Origin: Pseudomonas fluorescens | GTDB taxonomy: Bacteria; Pseudomonadota; Gammaproteobacteria; Pseudomonadales; Pseudomonadaceae | NCBI RefSeq assembly: GCF_002837185.1 | Contig: NZ_KZ477990.1 | Span: forward strand, 1 to 64,000 | DNA length: 64,000 nt | Reading direction: 5' to 3' | Shown here: piece by piece, positions 9,713-19,823 of the stretch | How positions within the stretch are numbered: position 1 is the first letter of the stretch | Layout of the letters: the number at the start of each line of letters is the position of its first letter | The notes under the pieces: generated by a model | What the model was told of the DNA's origin: nothing | Seen by the model: only the letters and a program-made list of their open reading frames with translations | The model's database searches: none | Program-made: the position numbers and the translations under genes

Positions 9713-10840
9713 ATGAATAAGGCTACTAAGCAGATTTCCAAACTGTTTGCCGCTATGGTCCTGGCTGGGGTTGCCGGCCATTCGTTCGCAGCCGATACCA
9801 TCAAGATCGGTATCGCAGGTCCCAAGACCGGTCCTGTAACGCAATACGGCGACATGCAATTCATGGGTGCCAAGCAGGCCATCGCCGACATCAACGCCAA
9901 GGGCGGCGTAGACGGCAAAATGCTTGAAGCCAAGGAATACGATGACGCTTGCGATCCGAAACAGGCCGTTGCCGTAGCCAACAAAGTGGTCAACGACGGC
10001 GTCAAGTTCGTGGTCGGTCACCTCTGCTCCAGCTCCACTCAGCCAGCGTCGGATATCTATGAAGACGAAGGCGTGATCATGATTACCCCGGCCGCCACCA
10101 GCCCGGAAATCACCGCCCGTGGCTACAAACTGATCTTCCGCACCATCGGCCTGGACAGCGCACAAGGCCCGGCGGCCGGTAACTACATCGCCGACCACGT
10201 GAAGCCGAAGATCGTGGCCGTACTGCACGACAAGCAGCAATACGGTGAAGGCATCGCCACCGCGGTCAAACAGACTCTGGAGAAGAAAGGCACCAAGGTT
10301 GCCGTCTTCGAAGGCCTGAACGCCGGTGACAAGGACTTCTCCTCGATCATCCAGAAACTCAAGCAAGCCAACGTCGACTTCGTCTACTACGGTGGCTACC
10401 ACCCTGAGCTGGGCCTGATCCTGCGCCAGGCCAAGGAAAAAGGCCTGAACGCCAAGTTCATGGGCCCTGAAGGCGTCGGCAACGACTCCATCTCGCAAAT
10501 CGCCCAGGGCGCTTCCGAAGGCCTGCTGGTGACCCTGCCGAAATCCTTCGACACCGACCCTGCCAACAAAGCCATCGTTGAAGAGTTTGCCAAGAACAAG
10601 CAGGACCCGACCGGTCCGTTCGTGTTCCCGGCCTACTCGGCCATCGAAGTGATCGCCGGCGGTATCAAGGCCGCCAAAAGCGAAGACACCACCGAGGTGG
10701 CCGAAGCCATCCACGCCGGTACCTTCAAGACCCCTACCGGCGACCTGAGCTTCGATGCCAAGGGCGACCTGAAGGACTTCAAGTTCGTGGTCTACGAATG
10801 GCACTTCGGCAAACCAAAAACCGAAGTTTCCCCTCAGTAA
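9713..10840 (+). CDS. braC: Branched-chain amino-acid ABC transporter, periplasmic binding protein
   Basis: This 375-aa periplasmic protein binds Leu, Ile and Val (also Ala/Thr in the Pseudomonas Bra system) and delivers them to LivHM. A signal peptide with cleavage after HSFA (about residue 26) precedes the type I periplasmic-binding fold (TIKIGIAGPKTGPVTQYGD...). The conserved VGHLCSSSTQPASD ligand loop lies near residues 102-115. Good Shine-Dalgarno (GTGGAG). It heads the operon and is separated from livH by 227 bases with a terminator-like hairpin, the usual way to make more binding protein than membrane parts. Confidence 0.96.
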   Translation: MNKATKQISKLFAAMVLAGVAGHSFAADTIKIGIAGPKTGPVTQYGDMQFMGAKQAIADINAKGGVDGKMLEAKEYDDACDPKQAVAVANKVVNDGVKFVVGHLCSSSTQPASDIYEDEGVIMITPAATSPEITARGYKLIFRTIGLDSAQGPAAGNYIADHVKPKIVAVLHDKQQYGEGIATAVKQTLEKKGTKVAVFEGLNAGDKDFSSIIQKLKQANVDFVYYGGYHPELGLILRQAKEKGLNAKFMGPEGVGNDSISQIAQGASEGLLVTLPKSFDTDPANKAIVEEFAKNKQDPTGPFVFPAYSAIEVIAGGIKAAKSEDTTEVAEAIHAGTFKTPTGDLSFDAKGDLKDFKFVVYEWHFGKPKTEVSPQ

Positions 10841-10860
10841 GCCAGGCATTACTGGTCAAC

Positions 10861-10892
10861 AAGCCCACTGTTCAAGCAGTGGGCTTTGTTTT
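10861..10892 (+). terminator. Intra-operon terminator/attenuator after braC
   Basis: An inverted repeat (AAGCCCACTG ttcaag CAGTGGGCTT) at 10861-10886 is followed by TGTTTT. It starts 20 bases past the braC stop. Partial termination here would lower livHMGF expression relative to braC. Confidence 0.75.
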
Positions 10893-11067
10893 ACGAGGTT
10901 TATGGGCCATGGCACCCGCGATCCGGGCGCTGGCTCACCTGAAAATCTTAAAACCGTCACCAGCGGTTCGCTGGCAAACGCTTTGTGCAACCTGGTCACA
11001 GAACAGGGCACCGAGCCGGAAATGACTCCACCAGTGAAATGCGTATCGGGTTTTTAGGAGCGCTGTA

Positions 11068-11991
11068 ATGCCTGAGATCTATCATTTTTTCCAACAGCTG
11101 GTTAATGGCCTGACCATTGGCAGCACCTATGCCTTGATAGCCATTGGCTACACAATGGTCTACGGCATCATTGGAATGATCAACTTCGCCCATGGCGAGG
11201 TGTACATGATTGGTTCCTACGTGGCCTTCATCGCCCTCGCCGGGCTGGCCATGATGGGTATCCACTCCCTGCCGCTGTTGATGACCGCCGCGTTCCTTGC
11301 GTCGATCGTCGTGACCAGTGCCTATGGCTACAGTATCGAGCGTGTTGCCTACCGCCCCTTGCGTGGCAGCAACCGGTTGATCCCGCTGATTTCCGCCATC
11401 GGCATGTCGATTTTCCTGCAGAACACCGTATTGCTGTCCCAGGACTCCAAGGACAAATCCATTCCCAACCTGATTCCGGGGAGCATTTCCTTCGGCCCCG
11501 GTGGTGCGCAGGAAGTGCTGATCTCCTACATGCAGATCCTGGTCTTCATCGTCACCCTGGTGGCCATGCTCGGCCTCACGCTGTTCATTTCCCGCTCCCG
11601 CCTGGGGCGCGCCTGCCGGGCCTGCGCCGAAGACATCAAGATGGCCAACCTGCTGGGCATCAACACCAACAACATCATCGCCCTGACCTTCGTGATCGGT
11701 GCTGCGCTGGCGGCGGTCGCTGCCGTGCTACTGAGCATGCAGTACGGCGTGATCAACCCCAACGCCGGTTTCCTGGTAGGCCTCAAGGCCTTTACCGCGG
11801 CGGTACTGGGCGGCATCGGCAGCATTCCGGGCGCCATGCTCGGCGGGCTGGTGCTGGGCGTGGCCGAAGCCTTCGGTGCCGACATCTTCGGTGACCAGTA
11901 CAAGGACGTCGTGGCATTCGGCTTGTTGGTTCTGGTGTTGTTGTTCCGTCCGACCGGCATCCTGGGCCGTCCGGAGGTTGAGAAAGTATGA
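11068..11991 (+). CDS. livH: Branched-chain amino-acid ABC transporter permease LivH (BraD)
   Basis: This 307-aa inner-membrane permease forms half of the Leu/Ile/Val channel. The start of the protein ([41 protein letters not shown]) is the hallmark of the LivH family. The EAA-like coupling loop [16 protein letters not shown] is near residue 190. AGGAG precedes the ATG. The stop overlaps the livM start (ATGA), which implies translational coupling. Confidence 0.96.
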   Translation: MPEIYHFFQQLVNGLTIGSTYALIAIGYTMVYGIIGMINFAHGEVYMIGSYVAFIALAGLAMMGIHSLPLLMTAAFLASIVVTSAYGYSIERVAYRPLRGSNRLIPLISAIGMSIFLQNTVLLSQDSKDKSIPNLIPGSISFGPGGAQEVLISYMQILVFIVTLVAMLGLTLFISRSRLGRACRACAEDIKMANLLGINTNNIIALTFVIGAALAAVAAVLLSMQYGVINPNAGFLVGLKAFTAAVLGGIGSIPGAMLGGLVLGVAEAFGADIFGDQYKDVVAFGLLVLVLLFRPTGILGRPEVEKV

Positions 11992-13241
11992 GCAGATATC
12001 TTAAATCGGCGTTTTTCAGCGCCTTGCTGGTATGGGCCGTGGCCTTTCCGGTACTCGGCCTCAAGCTGAGCATTGTCGGCATCAACCTGGAAGTGCATGG
12101 CACCGGGCCGCTGACGTTGAGCATCATCGCGGTGTGTTCGGTTCTGATGTTTTTGCGGGTACTGTTTACCCACCAGCTTGGTGGGTTATTCAAACGCAAT
12201 CGTGGTCCGTTGGTTTCACCCAAGGTCAGCCAATTCCTGACCCTCCCGCGTACACAGCGTTACATCATCATCGCCCTGATCGCCGCCGCCCTTGTATGGC
12301 CGTTTTTTGGCTCCCGAGGTGCGGTGGATATCGGTATCTTGATCCTGATTTACGTGATGCTTGGGCTGGGGTTGAACATTGTGGTGGGCCTGGCGGGGTT
12401 GCTCGACCTGGGTTACGTAGGCTTTTACGCTGTTGGCGCTTATACCTACGCACTGCTGTCGCACTACCTCGGCTGGGGCTTCTGGATCTGCCTGCCAATT
12501 GCCGGAATGATGGCTGCCACCTTCGGTTTCCTTCTGGGTTTCCCAGTGTTGCGACTGCGCGGCGACTACCTGGCAATCGTGACGCTCGGCTTCGGGGAAA
12601 TAATTCGTCTGTTTCTTCGCAACCTCACCGACCTCACCGGTGGGCCGAACGGCATAAGCAACATTCCCAAGCCAACGTTTTTCGGTCTTCCGCTCGATAA
12701 AACTGCGCCTGATGGCGGACAAACGTTTCATGAGTACTTCGGTTTGGTTTACAGCGGATCTGACAAGATAGTGTTTCTCTATCTGATTGCGCTGTTGCTG
12801 GTGCTTGCGACCTTGTTCGTGATCAATCGCTTACTGCGCATGCCGATCGGCCGAGCCTGGGAAGCATTACGTGAGGACGAAATAGCCTGCCGGGCGCTGG
12901 GTATGAACCCGACAGTAATCAAACTCTCGGCATTCACCCTCGGGGCGACATTCGCCGGTTTTGCCGGCAGCTTCTTTGCTGCACGTCAGGGGCTGGTTAC
13001 ACCTGAGTCGTTTACCTTCCTCGAGTCAGCAATCATTTTGGCGATTGTCGTATTGGGCGGAATGGGTTCACAACTGGGCGTTATTCTGGCTGCCGTGGTA
13101 ATGACGTTGCTCCCGGAACTGATGCGCGACTTCAGTGAATACCGCATGTTGATGTTCGGCGCCCTCATGGTGCTGATGATGATCTGGCGCCCTCAAGGCC
13201 TGCTGCCCATGCAACGTCCACACATGGAGCTGCGCAAATGA
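11988..13241 (+). CDS. livM: Branched-chain amino-acid ABC transporter permease LivM (BraE)
   Basis: This is the second channel subunit, 417 aa. Two N-terminal helices (the extended form seen in proteobacteria) precede the core starting near [30 protein letters not shown]. The [23 protein letters not shown] block and the coupling loop ([20 protein letters not shown]) are intact. Codon choice in the middle and second half (about 12.2-13.1 kb) looks less biased than in livG and livF, which might reflect recombination within the gene. It overlaps livH and livG by four bases each. Confidence 0.96.
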   Translation: MSRYLKSAFFSALLVWAVAFPVLGLKLSIVGINLEVHGTGPLTLSIIAVCSVLMFLRVLFTHQLGGLFKRNRGPLVSPKVSQFLTLPRTQRYIIIALIAAALVWPFFGSRGAVDIGILILIYVMLGLGLNIVVGLAGLLDLGYVGFYAVGAYTYALLSHYLGWGFWICLPIAGMMAATFGFLLGFPVLRLRGDYLAIVTLGFGEIIRLFLRNLTDLTGGPNGISNIPKPTFFGLPLDKTAPDGGQTFHEYFGLVYSGSDKIVFLYLIALLLVLATLFVINRLLRMPIGRAWEALREDEIACRALGMNPTVIKLSAFTLGATFAGFAGSFFAARQGLVTPESFTFLESAIILAIVVLGGMGSQLGVILAAVVMTLLPELMRDFSEYRMLMFGALMVLMMIWRPQGLLPMQRPHMELRK

Positions 13242-14005
13242 GCCGCGAGATCCTGAAAGTCGAAAATCTGAGCATGCGCTTCGGCGGTTTGCTGGCGGTC
13301 AATGGCGTTGCCCTGACCGTCAAGGAGAAACAGGTTGTGGCGCTGATCGGCCCGAACGGCGCCGGCAAGACCACGGTGTTCAACTGCCTCACCGGTTTCT
13401 ACAAGCCGAGCGGCGGCAATATCCTGCTGGACGGTCAGCCGATCCAGGGCCTGGCCGGTCACGAGATTGCCCGCAAGGGTGTGGTGCGCACGTTCCAGAA
13501 CGTGCGTTTGTTCAAGGACATGACGGCGGTCGAGAACCTGCTGATCGCCCAGCACCGTCACCTGAACACCAATTTCTTCGCAGGCCTGTTCAAGACCCCG
13601 GCGTTCCGCAAGAGCGAGCGCGAGGCCATGGAGTACGCCGAGTACTGGCTGGACAAGGTCAACCTCACCGAGTTCGCCAACCGTCCGGCCGGCACCCTCG
13701 CCTACGGCCAGCAACGTCGCCTGGAAATCGCCCGCTGCATGATGACCCGCCCGCGGATCCTGATGCTCGACGAACCGGCGGCCGGCCTGAACCCCAAGGA
13801 AACCGAAGACCTGAAGGCGCTGATCGGCGTGTTGCGTGAGGAAAACAACGCCACCGTGCTGTTGATCGAACACGACATGAAACTGGTCATGAGCATTTCC
13901 GACCATATCGTGGTGATCAATCAGGGCACGCCGCTGGCCGACGGGACGCCGGAGCAGATCCGCGACAATCCCGAAGTGATCAAAGCCTATCTGGGGGAAG
14001 CGTAA
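13238..14005 (+). CDS. livG: Branched-chain amino-acid ABC transporter ATPase LivG (BraF)
   Basis: This 255-aa cytoplasmic ATPase pairs with LivF to power uptake. Walker [10 protein letters not shown] is near residue 35, the signature is in [13 protein letters not shown], Walker B is RILMLDEP, and the H-loop is IEHDM. The insertion between Walker A and the signature has the longer form typical of LivG. The ATG overlaps the livM stop and the gene is followed after one base by livF. Confidence 0.96.
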   Translation: MSREILKVENLSMRFGGLLAVNGVALTVKEKQVVALIGPNGAGKTTVFNCLTGFYKPSGGNILLDGQPIQGLAGHEIARKGVVRTFQNVRLFKDMTAVENLLIAQHRHLNTNFFAGLFKTPAFRKSEREAMEYAEYWLDKVNLTEFANRPAGTLAYGQQRRLEIARCMMTRPRILMLDEPAAGLNPKETEDLKALIGVLREENNATVLLIEHDMKLVMSISDHIVVINQGTPLADGTPEQIRDNPEVIKAYLGEA

Positions 14006-14006
14006 A

Positions 14007-14708
14007 ATGCTGCAATTCGAAAACGTTTCCACTTTCTACGGCAAGATCCAGGCCCTGCACAGCGTCAACGTGGAAGTGCGCCAGGGTGAGATCGTGACCC
14101 TGATCGGCGCCAACGGTGCCGGCAAGTCCACCCTGCTGATGACCCTGTGCGGGTCGCCCCAGGCCCACAGCGGCAGCATCCGCTACATGGGTGAAGAACT
14201 GGTGGGCAAGCACTCCGCCGAAATCATGCGCAAGAGCATTGCGGTGGTACCGGAAGGCCGTCGCGTGTTCTCGCGCCTGACCGTGGAAGAGAACCTGGCC
14301 ATGGGCGGGTTCTTTACCGACAAGGGCGATTATCAGGAACAGATGGACAAGGTGCTGCACCTGTTCCCGCGTCTCAAGGAACGCTTCAGCCAGCGTGGCG
14401 GCACCATGTCCGGCGGCGAGCAGCAAATGCTCGCCATCGGCCGCGCATTGATGAGCAAGCCCAAGCTGTTGCTTCTGGACGAGCCCTCCCTGGGCCTGGC
14501 ACCGATCATCATCCAGCAGATCTTCGACATCATCGAACAACTGCGCAAGGACGGAGTGACAGTGTTCCTGGTGGAACAGAACGCCAACCAGGCACTGAAA
14601 ATCGCCGACCGCGCCTATGTGCTGGAGAACGGCCGGGTGGTGATGCAGGGCACTGGCGAGCAGCTGCTGACGGATCCGAAGGTGCGGGAGGCGTACCTGG
14701 GCGGCTAA
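14007..14708 (+). CDS. livF: Branched-chain amino-acid ABC transporter ATPase LivF (BraG)
   Basis: This is the partner ATPase of LivG, 233 aa. Walker A GANGAGKST, signature MSGGEQQML, Walker B LLLLDEPSLGL, and a Q-loop within CGSPQAHSG are all present. It is the last gene of the operon. A REPIN starts about 28 bases after its stop and may stabilise or end the message. Confidence 0.96.
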   Translation: MLQFENVSTFYGKIQALHSVNVEVRQGEIVTLIGANGAGKSTLLMTLCGSPQAHSGSIRYMGEELVGKHSAEIMRKSIAVVPEGRRVFSRLTVEENLAMGGFFTDKGDYQEQMDKVLHLFPRLKERFSQRGGTMSGGEQQMLAIGRALMSKPKLLLLDEPSLGLAPIIIQQIFDIIEQLRKDGVTVFLVEQNANQALKIADRAYVLENGRVVMQGTGEQLLTDPKVREAYLGG

Positions 14709-14735
14709 GACCCGGTTACTGAGTAAACTGGATCT

Positions 14736-14829
14736 AAATGTGGGAGGGGCTTGCCCCCGATAGCGGTATATCAGTCACATGTCCTGTGCCTGACACACTG
14801 TCATCGGGGGCAAGCCCCCTCCCACATTT
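14736..14829. repeat. REPIN (paired inverted REP copies)
   Basis: Two REP palindromes in opposite orientation (tgtgggaggggcttgccccc and gggggcaagccccctcccaca) flank a spacer of about 45 bases. This is the classic REPIN form of the P. fluorescens group. It sits between livF and the bufferin operon. Confidence 0.85.
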
Positions 14830-14947
14830 TGCTTTGCGTAACGTGAAAAAATTTCGACTGATCTTGTAACGAACCCCTCCCCTCTCTCTCTAGTGGTGCA
14901 AGCAGGCAATCGAGCCTGCTCTTTCAACCCACTGCTGGAGACACACC

Positions 14948-15244
14948 ATGACCACCAAACTGTCCGCCGCCACCCTCGTCCTGGCCCTCGGTTCGGCCCT
15001 GAGCCTGTCTGCCCTGACCACCACCGCCCATGCCGCCGACGACATGCAGAAATGCTTCGGCGTCGCCGAGGCCGGCAAGAACGATTGCGCCGCAGGCGCC
15101 GGTACTTCATGCGCCGGTACCTCTAAAACCAAAGACCAGGCCAACGCCTGGAAACTGGTCCCAGCCGGTACCTGCCTCAAAACCCCAAGCACTACCTCGC
15201 CGACCGGTTTCGGTCAGGAAGCAGCCTTTACCGCCAAGTCCTGA
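14948..15244 (+). CDS. bufA1: BufA1-type bufferin precursor (DUF2282)
   Basis: This 98-aa precursor peptide has a signal peptide cleaved after AHA (about residue 29), which is unusual for a ribosomally made, modified peptide. Four cysteines follow (Cys36, 47, 55, 76) in a small Gly/Ala-rich chain, the DUF2282 pattern. In characterised bufferins (Caulobacter), some cysteines are turned into thiooxazoles by an MNIO enzyme and the periplasmic product binds copper and protects against its excess. Here the MNIO gene follows after 22 bases. Good Shine-Dalgarno (TGGAG). TTGTAACGAAC about 80 bases upstream resembles an ECF-sigma -35 (GTAAC) but no clear -10 was found. Confidence 0.9.
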   Translation: MTTKLSAATLVLALGSALSLSALTTTAHAADDMQKCFGVAEAGKNDCAAGAGTSCAGTSKTKDQANAWKLVPAGTCLKTPSTTSPTGFGQEAAFTAKS

Positions 15245-15266
15245 ATCCCGAAAAACCTGAGGACTG

Positions 15267-16145
15267 ATGATGACGCTTTCACTCTCTCCCACGGTCTCAC
15301 CGGCTCAGGTGCCCGGCCTCCCCCACAGGGCCGGGCTGGGGCTGAAGACCGAGCACCTCCAGGAAGTGCTTGAGACCCGCCCCGACATCGGTTTCTTTGA
15401 AGTGCACGCCGAAAACTACATGGTTGCCGGCGGGCCTTTCCACCACCACCTGGGCTTGATCCGCGAACGCTACCCACTGTCGTTGCATGGGGTGGGGCTC
15501 TCCATCGGCGGCGAAAGTCCACTCAACCCTCAGCACCTGGCAAGGTTGGCCAGGCTGATCGATCGCTATCAACCCCACTCATTTTCCGAACACCTGGCCT
15601 GGTCCAGCCACGGTCCGGTATTTTTCAATGACCTGCTGCCCCTGGCCTACGATGCGCAAGCGCTGGCTCGTGTCTGCGAGCACATAGATCAGCTGCAAGA
15701 CACACTCAGGCGGCCGATGCTGCTCGAGAACCCGTCGACCTATGTGCAGTTCCAGCGCTCCACCCTGGACGAAACCGACTTCATCAGCGAAATCGTCCGG
15801 CGCACCGGCTGCGGTTTGCTGCTGGACGTGAACAACGTCTACGTGTCGTGCGTCAATCATCAACGTGATGCGCTGGCCTACCTCGATGCCTTGCCTTTGC
15901 ATGCTGTCGGCGAGATACACCTGGCCGGCTTTGCCGAAGACACTGACAGCCTGGGCGACCGACTGCTCATCGATGATCACGGCGCGCCGGTCGATGATGC
16001 GGTGTGGCGGCTCTACGCACAGGTGCTCGAGCGCACGGGGCCGGTGGCCACGCTGATCGAGCGCGATAACCGGGTGCCGGCCTTCAACGTGCTGCACGCC
16101 GAGGCCCGGCAAGCCGAATGGCATCTGTCGCGGGTGATGTCATGA
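15267..16145 (+). CDS. bufB: MNIO-family bufferin-modifying enzyme BufB (DUF692)
   Basis: This 292-aa cytoplasmic enzyme belongs to the multinuclear non-heme iron oxidase family (DUF692, TIM barrel). Expected metal-ligand and active-site blocks are present in order: [10 protein letters not shown] (about 43-52), [51 protein letters not shown] and TLIERD. It should modify the cysteines of the upstream BufA1. An ATGATG pair offers starts at 15267 and 15270; GAGGA spacing slightly favours the second. The stop overlaps the next start (ATGA). Confidence 0.92.
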   Translation: MMTLSLSPTVSPAQVPGLPHRAGLGLKTEHLQEVLETRPDIGFFEVHAENYMVAGGPFHHHLGLIRERYPLSLHGVGLSIGGESPLNPQHLARLARLIDRYQPHSFSEHLAWSSHGPVFFNDLLPLAYDAQALARVCEHIDQLQDTLRRPMLLENPSTYVQFQRSTLDETDFISEIVRRTGCGLLLDVNNVYVSCVNHQRDALAYLDALPLHAVGEIHLAGFAEDTDSLGDRLLIDDHGAPVDDAVWRLYAQVLERTGPVATLIERDNRVPAFNVLHAEARQAEWHLSRVMS

Positions 16146-16918
16146 GCCTTCAGGATGCGTTCGCCAACGCCCTGCTCGCAGCGCACGACTGCTGCCCGGA
16201 TGGCCTGTTCAGCAGCAACGGCGCCGACCCCGCGAGCCGCTTTGCGGTGTATCGCAACAATGTCCATGGCTCGTTGATCAATGCGTTGGCAGCCAGTTAT
16301 CCGGTGACGTTGCAACTGGTGGGCGATGAATTCTTCCGTGCCATGGCGGGCCTTTTTATCCAGGCCAACCCGCCTGGCAGCCCGTTGATCAACGAGTACG
16401 GCAGCAGATTGGCCGATTTTATCCAGGCATTCGAACCGGCCAATAGCGTGCCTTACCTGGCGGATGTCGCACGGCTGGAGCGCCTGCGGGTGCGTGCCTA
16501 TCACGCAGCCGACACGCCGGCGCTGTGCCAGCAGCACATTCTTCAGCACCTGCAGGGCCAGGAAAACCTGGGGCAGTTGAGCCTGCAATTGCATCCATCC
16601 CTCGCCACCTTGCGCTCACCCTATGCGGTGGTGGCGGTATGGGCCGCTCACCAGAATGACGGCGATGACACGGGTTTCAGCCCCTGGCCTGCGCAAAATG
16701 CGTTGGTGTTGCGCCAGGGGCTGGCGGTCAAGACCTTCGCCATCGACAGCGGCTCGGTGAGCTTTATCAACTGCCTGAACCAGGGCACGGGGCTGGAAAT
16801 GGCGGTGGAGCATGCCTTGCAGGCCTCGTCCGAATTCGACCTGCATCGGTGCCTGACGCTATTGATCAGTCACGACGCCATCACTCATTTACACCTGGAA
16901 CAAAAGGTATCGCCATGA
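16142..16918 (+). CDS. bufC: BufC-like partner protein (DUF2063)
   Basis: This 258-aa protein has the DUF2063 N-terminal helical domain ([32 protein letters not shown]...) that is always encoded beside MNIO enzymes and is thought to recognise the precursor peptide and hand it to BufB. The middle ([18 protein letters not shown]) is conserved and the C-terminal half is variable. The ATG at 16142 overlaps the bufB stop and is preferred over the ATG at 16118, which lies inside bufB. Confidence 0.9.
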   Translation: MSLQDAFANALLAAHDCCPDGLFSSNGADPASRFAVYRNNVHGSLINALAASYPVTLQLVGDEFFRAMAGLFIQANPPGSPLINEYGSRLADFIQAFEPANSVPYLADVARLERLRVRAYHAADTPALCQQHILQHLQGQENLGQLSLQLHPSLATLRSPYAVVAVWAAHQNDGDDTGFSPWPAQNALVLRQGLAVKTFAIDSGSVSFINCLNQGTGLEMAVEHALQASSEFDLHRCLTLLISHDAITHLHLEQKVSP

Positions 16919-17400
16919 ACCGTTCCGCTGCCGGCCTGCTGAAACAAGCCATCGCCCTTTTCGAAAAAATCCCCTACAGCCTGATCGCTTTTATCGCACG
17001 CTTCTCCATTGCGGCGGTGTTCTGGAAGTCCGGGCAAACCAAGGTTGAAGGTTTTGCCATCGATCTGATCAGCGGCACCTTCGAACTCGGCGAACCTCGA
17101 TTTGCCGCCTCGACCTTGCCACTGTTTCGCAGCGAATATCACGTCCCGCTGTTGTCCGCCGAAGTCGCCGCGCACCTGGCGGCGTTTGCCGAGCACGTTT
17201 TTCCGGCGCTGATCCTGCTGGGATTGGCCACGCGATTCTCGGCCCTTGCCTTGATTGGCATGACACTGACTATTCAGTTGTTTGTCTATCCAGACGCTTA
17301 CCCCACCCATGGCACCTGGATTGCGCTGTTATTACTGCTGGTGGCCAAGGGCCCGGGCCGGTTATCCATCGACCATTGGATCGCTCGGCACTACCGCTGA
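16915..17400 (+). CDS. DoxX-family membrane protein of the bufferin operon
   Basis: This 161-aa inner-membrane protein has four hydrophobic segments and the DoxX pattern (RFSIAAVFWKSGQTKVEGF near residues 25-43; EHVFPALILLGLATRFSALAL near 94-114). DoxX genes commonly close bufferin operons, possibly serving redox or quinone chemistry. The ATG overlaps the bufC stop (ATGA). Its 3' end overlaps the convergent LysR gene by 10 bases. Confidence 0.88.
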   Translation: MNRSAAGLLKQAIALFEKIPYSLIAFIARFSIAAVFWKSGQTKVEGFAIDLISGTFELGEPRFAASTLPLFRSEYHVPLLSAEVAAHLAAFAEHVFPALILLGLATRFSALALIGMTLTIQLFVYPDAYPTHGTWIALLLLLVAKGPGRLSIDHWIARHYR

Positions 17401-18305
17401 AGGCGATCCAGCGTTGCACCGCGGCGCTTGAACCAGTCCACCAGGTAGTCGGCCAGCACCTGGGTGCGTCGCGGCAGGCCACCTTGATAGGGATGCACCA
17501 GGTACATCGGCTGGCTGCGCGTCTGATAGCCACGCAACAGTGCGCATAATCGACCATCGGCCAATTCCGCCGGCAGCAGGTAGGACGGCAGGCGAGCGAT
17601 ACCGGCGCCCACCAATGCGGCCTTCTTCAAGAGGTTGTAGTGGTTGGACGCGAAGGTGCCGCTCACTCGCACACGCAATAGCTCATGCTGCTGGTGATAC
17701 AGCCATTCCTCGCGGCCGCTGTAGTGGCTGTTGAGCAAACAGGTGTGGCTCGCCAAATCCGCCGGGCACAGCGGTTCGCCGTGCTGTTGCAGATAGGCCG
17801 GGCTGGCGCAGGTCATCTCGTGCCAGGCCAACAGCGGCTTGACCACCAGGCGCTCGTTCTCGATGGCCCCCGAGCGCACGCCCAGGTCGAACCCGTCCCG
17901 CGCCAGGTCTCGATAGCGGTTGTTCAGTTCCAGCTCGATCTGCACCTGGGGGTACTGCTTGGAAAACTCAAGCAACAAGCCATCGAAGAACGTCTCTCCC
18001 AGGGAAACCGGAACCGTCATACGCACTGGACCGGCCAAGTCATCCTTGAGCCGCGCCAAGGCCTGACGCGCACGTTCCACCTGCACCCCCAGCGCCTGTG
18101 CCTGGGGCAGCAATGCGGCGCCTGCGGCGGTCAGGCTCAGCTTGCGCGTGGTGCGATGCAACAGCACCACCGCGAACTGCGCTTCCAACTGGCTGATCCG
18201 CTTGGACAATTGCCCCTTGCTGCACCCCAGTTGCTCGGCCGCCAGGGTGAAACTGCCGGCTTCGACCAATACGGCGAAAGCCGCCAGATCGTCCATTTCG
18301 CTCAT
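17391..18305 (-). CDS. LysR-family transcriptional regulator
   Basis: This 304-aa DNA-binding regulator has its helix-turn-helix at about residues 4-62 (FAVLVEAGSFTLAAEQLGCSKGQLSKRISQLE) and a periplasmic-binding-like effector domain from about 90. I chose the ATG at 18305 (MSEMDDL...) because it sits directly before the HTH; the reading frame runs open 27 codons further but lacks family similarity. It is divergent from the SDR gene and probably regulates it and itself. SDR neighbours and the AaeR/TrpI-like HTH do not reveal the inducer. Confidence 0.92.
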   Translation of the reverse strand: MSEMDDLAAFAVLVEAGSFTLAAEQLGCSKGQLSKRISQLEAQFAVVLLHRTTRKLSLTAAGAALLPQAQALGVQVERARQALARLKDDLAGPVRMTVPVSLGETFFDGLLLEFSKQYPQVQIELELNNRYRDLARDGFDLGVRSGAIENERLVVKPLLAWHEMTCASPAYLQQHGEPLCPADLASHTCLLNSHYSGREEWLYHQQHELLRVRVSGTFASNHYNLLKKAALVGAGIARLPSYLLPAELADGRLCALLRGYQTRSQPMYLVHPYQGGLPRRTQVLADYLVDWFKRRGATLDRLQR

Positions 18306-18409
18306 TGATTGTTTCCAAATGAAAACCAACGGTTGCCTATTAGCGCGTTTATCCAGGGAAAAAGCCACTCTAGACTTAACCTTCATCTAACCCCAGGAGG
18401 AACAGCACG

Positions 18410-19009
18410 ATGAAAATCCTTTTGATTGGCGCCAGCGGCACGATCGGTTCAGCCGTCAAGGCCGAGCTGGCGCAGCGCCACGACGTGATCGCCATCGGCC
18501 GCAACAGCGGCGACTTCCAGGTCGATATCAGCGACAGCGCCTCGATACGCACGCTGTTCGAGCAGACCGGCAAGTTCGACGCGCTGATCTGCGCGGCAGG
18601 CAGCGTGAACTTTGTGGCGCTGGGCGAGATGAGCGCAACCGACTTCGAACTGGGCTTGCGTGACAAGCTGATGGGCCAGGTCAACCTGTTGCTGATCGGC
18701 CGGGAGTTCGCCAATGACGGCGCGTCGTTTACCTTTACCAGCGGCATTCTGAACCGTGATCCGATTCGCACCGGCGCCTCGGCGGCGCTGGTCAACGGCG
18801 CGCTGGACGCCTTCGTCAAAGCAGCGGCCATCGAACTGCCCCGGGGGTTGCGCGTCAATTCGGTGAGCCCGACGGTACTGGTGGAAGCCATGGGCAGCTA
18901 CGCCCCGTATTTCCGTGGGTTCAAACCGGTGGCCGGCGCCGAAGTGGCTTTAGCCTACGCGAAAAGTGTCGAGGGCTTGCAGACCGGTCAGACCTTTATC
19001 GTGGGCTGA
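18410..19009 (+). CDS. Short-chain dehydrogenase/reductase-like protein
   Basis: This 199-aa Rossmann protein has an N-terminal nucleotide site (ILLIGASGTIGSAV, residues 3-16) and ICAAGS in place of NNAG. The usual YxxxK catalytic pair is not seen at its expected place (SAALVNGALDAFVKAAA), as in other short SDRs of this type, so catalysis by the classical route is doubtful. Strong Shine-Dalgarno (AGGAGG). It is divergent from, and probably controlled by, the LysR gene. Substrate unknown. Confidence 0.85.
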   Translation: MKILLIGASGTIGSAVKAELAQRHDVIAIGRNSGDFQVDISDSASIRTLFEQTGKFDALICAAGSVNFVALGEMSATDFELGLRDKLMGQVNLLLIGREFANDGASFTFTSGILNRDPIRTGASAALVNGALDAFVKAAAIELPRGLRVNSVSPTVLVEAMGSYAPYFRGFKPVAGAEVALAYAKSVEGLQTGQTFIVG

Positions 19010-19104
19010 GTTTCAGCGTTGTAAGAATCGCCTGAAGCTGGGCTGCGGGCTTGTGATGCGGCGCGAGCCTGCGTAACGTGACGGCACTTGTCTGGAGACC
19101 GAAA

Positions 19105-19776
19105 ATGCGTGCCGCCTCGACCCTTACCTTGCTAGCCCTTTTCCCCTTGTTCGCCGCGTGCCAGATGTTCGACAGCGAGCCGGCCAAGCTGTCTACCGCC
19201 GGGCTGACCCGCATGCAGGGCGAATTGACAGCGGTTGACGGCAAGCTGCTGTTCCAGCCCTGCGGCGACCAGCGCAACTACGTGGTCAACGATACCGCCG
19301 GTACCAGCATCCTGCAGGAAGCCGCCTCCCTGGCGGGCCAGCAAGGCACGTTGTTCGCCGACTTGCGTGGCAAGTTCTCCGGCGTCGCCAGCGGCACCCA
19401 GGGCTCGGTGGACCTGCAACAGCTGTACCGCGTCGAGCGCTCGACATCGGCCTGCAACGATGCGGACTTCAAACGCATGATCCTGCGGGCAAACGGCCAT
19501 AAGCCGGCCTGGGCGATGAGCGTCACGGCCAAGGGCATGGTGCTGGAGCGCGAAGGCCAACCCCCACTGGCGGTGCCTTATGTTGAAGAGCAACTGGGTG
19601 ATGGGCGCTTCAACCTGATGACCGACGCCAATAACCAGCACATCGAATTGTGGGTCGCCCCGCAGCGCTGCGTCGACAGCGTAAGCGGCAGCCTGCAACA
19701 CATGAGCGCCGAATTGCGTGTCAACGGCCAGGTACAGCGTGGTTGCGCGGCATTTGGCGGCTCGCGGGACGACTGA
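19105..19776 (+). CDS. COG3650-like lipoprotein
   Basis: This 223-aa envelope lipoprotein carries a signal peptide ending in a lipobox (LFAAC, Cys about 18). The body has two beta-rich halves resembling the NlpE/COG3650 type, with the PCGDQRNYVV block and three further cysteines (in SACND, QRCVD and RGCAAF). ATG 19105 is chosen because GGAGA precedes it; the frame is open nine codons further upstream. Function unknown. Confidence 0.8.
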   Translation: MRAASTLTLLALFPLFAACQMFDSEPAKLSTAGLTRMQGELTAVDGKLLFQPCGDQRNYVVNDTAGTSILQEAASLAGQQGTLFADLRGKFSGVASGTQGSVDLQQLYRVERSTSACNDADFKRMILRANGHKPAWAMSVTAKGMVLEREGQPPLAVPYVEEQLGDGRFNLMTDANNQHIELWVAPQRCVDSVSGSLQHMSAELRVNGQVQRGCAAFGGSRDD

Positions 19777-19823
19777 TTGTCACCCGCACTGTTTTAACCT
19801 GACGGAAAAACCCTATTGGGGCT

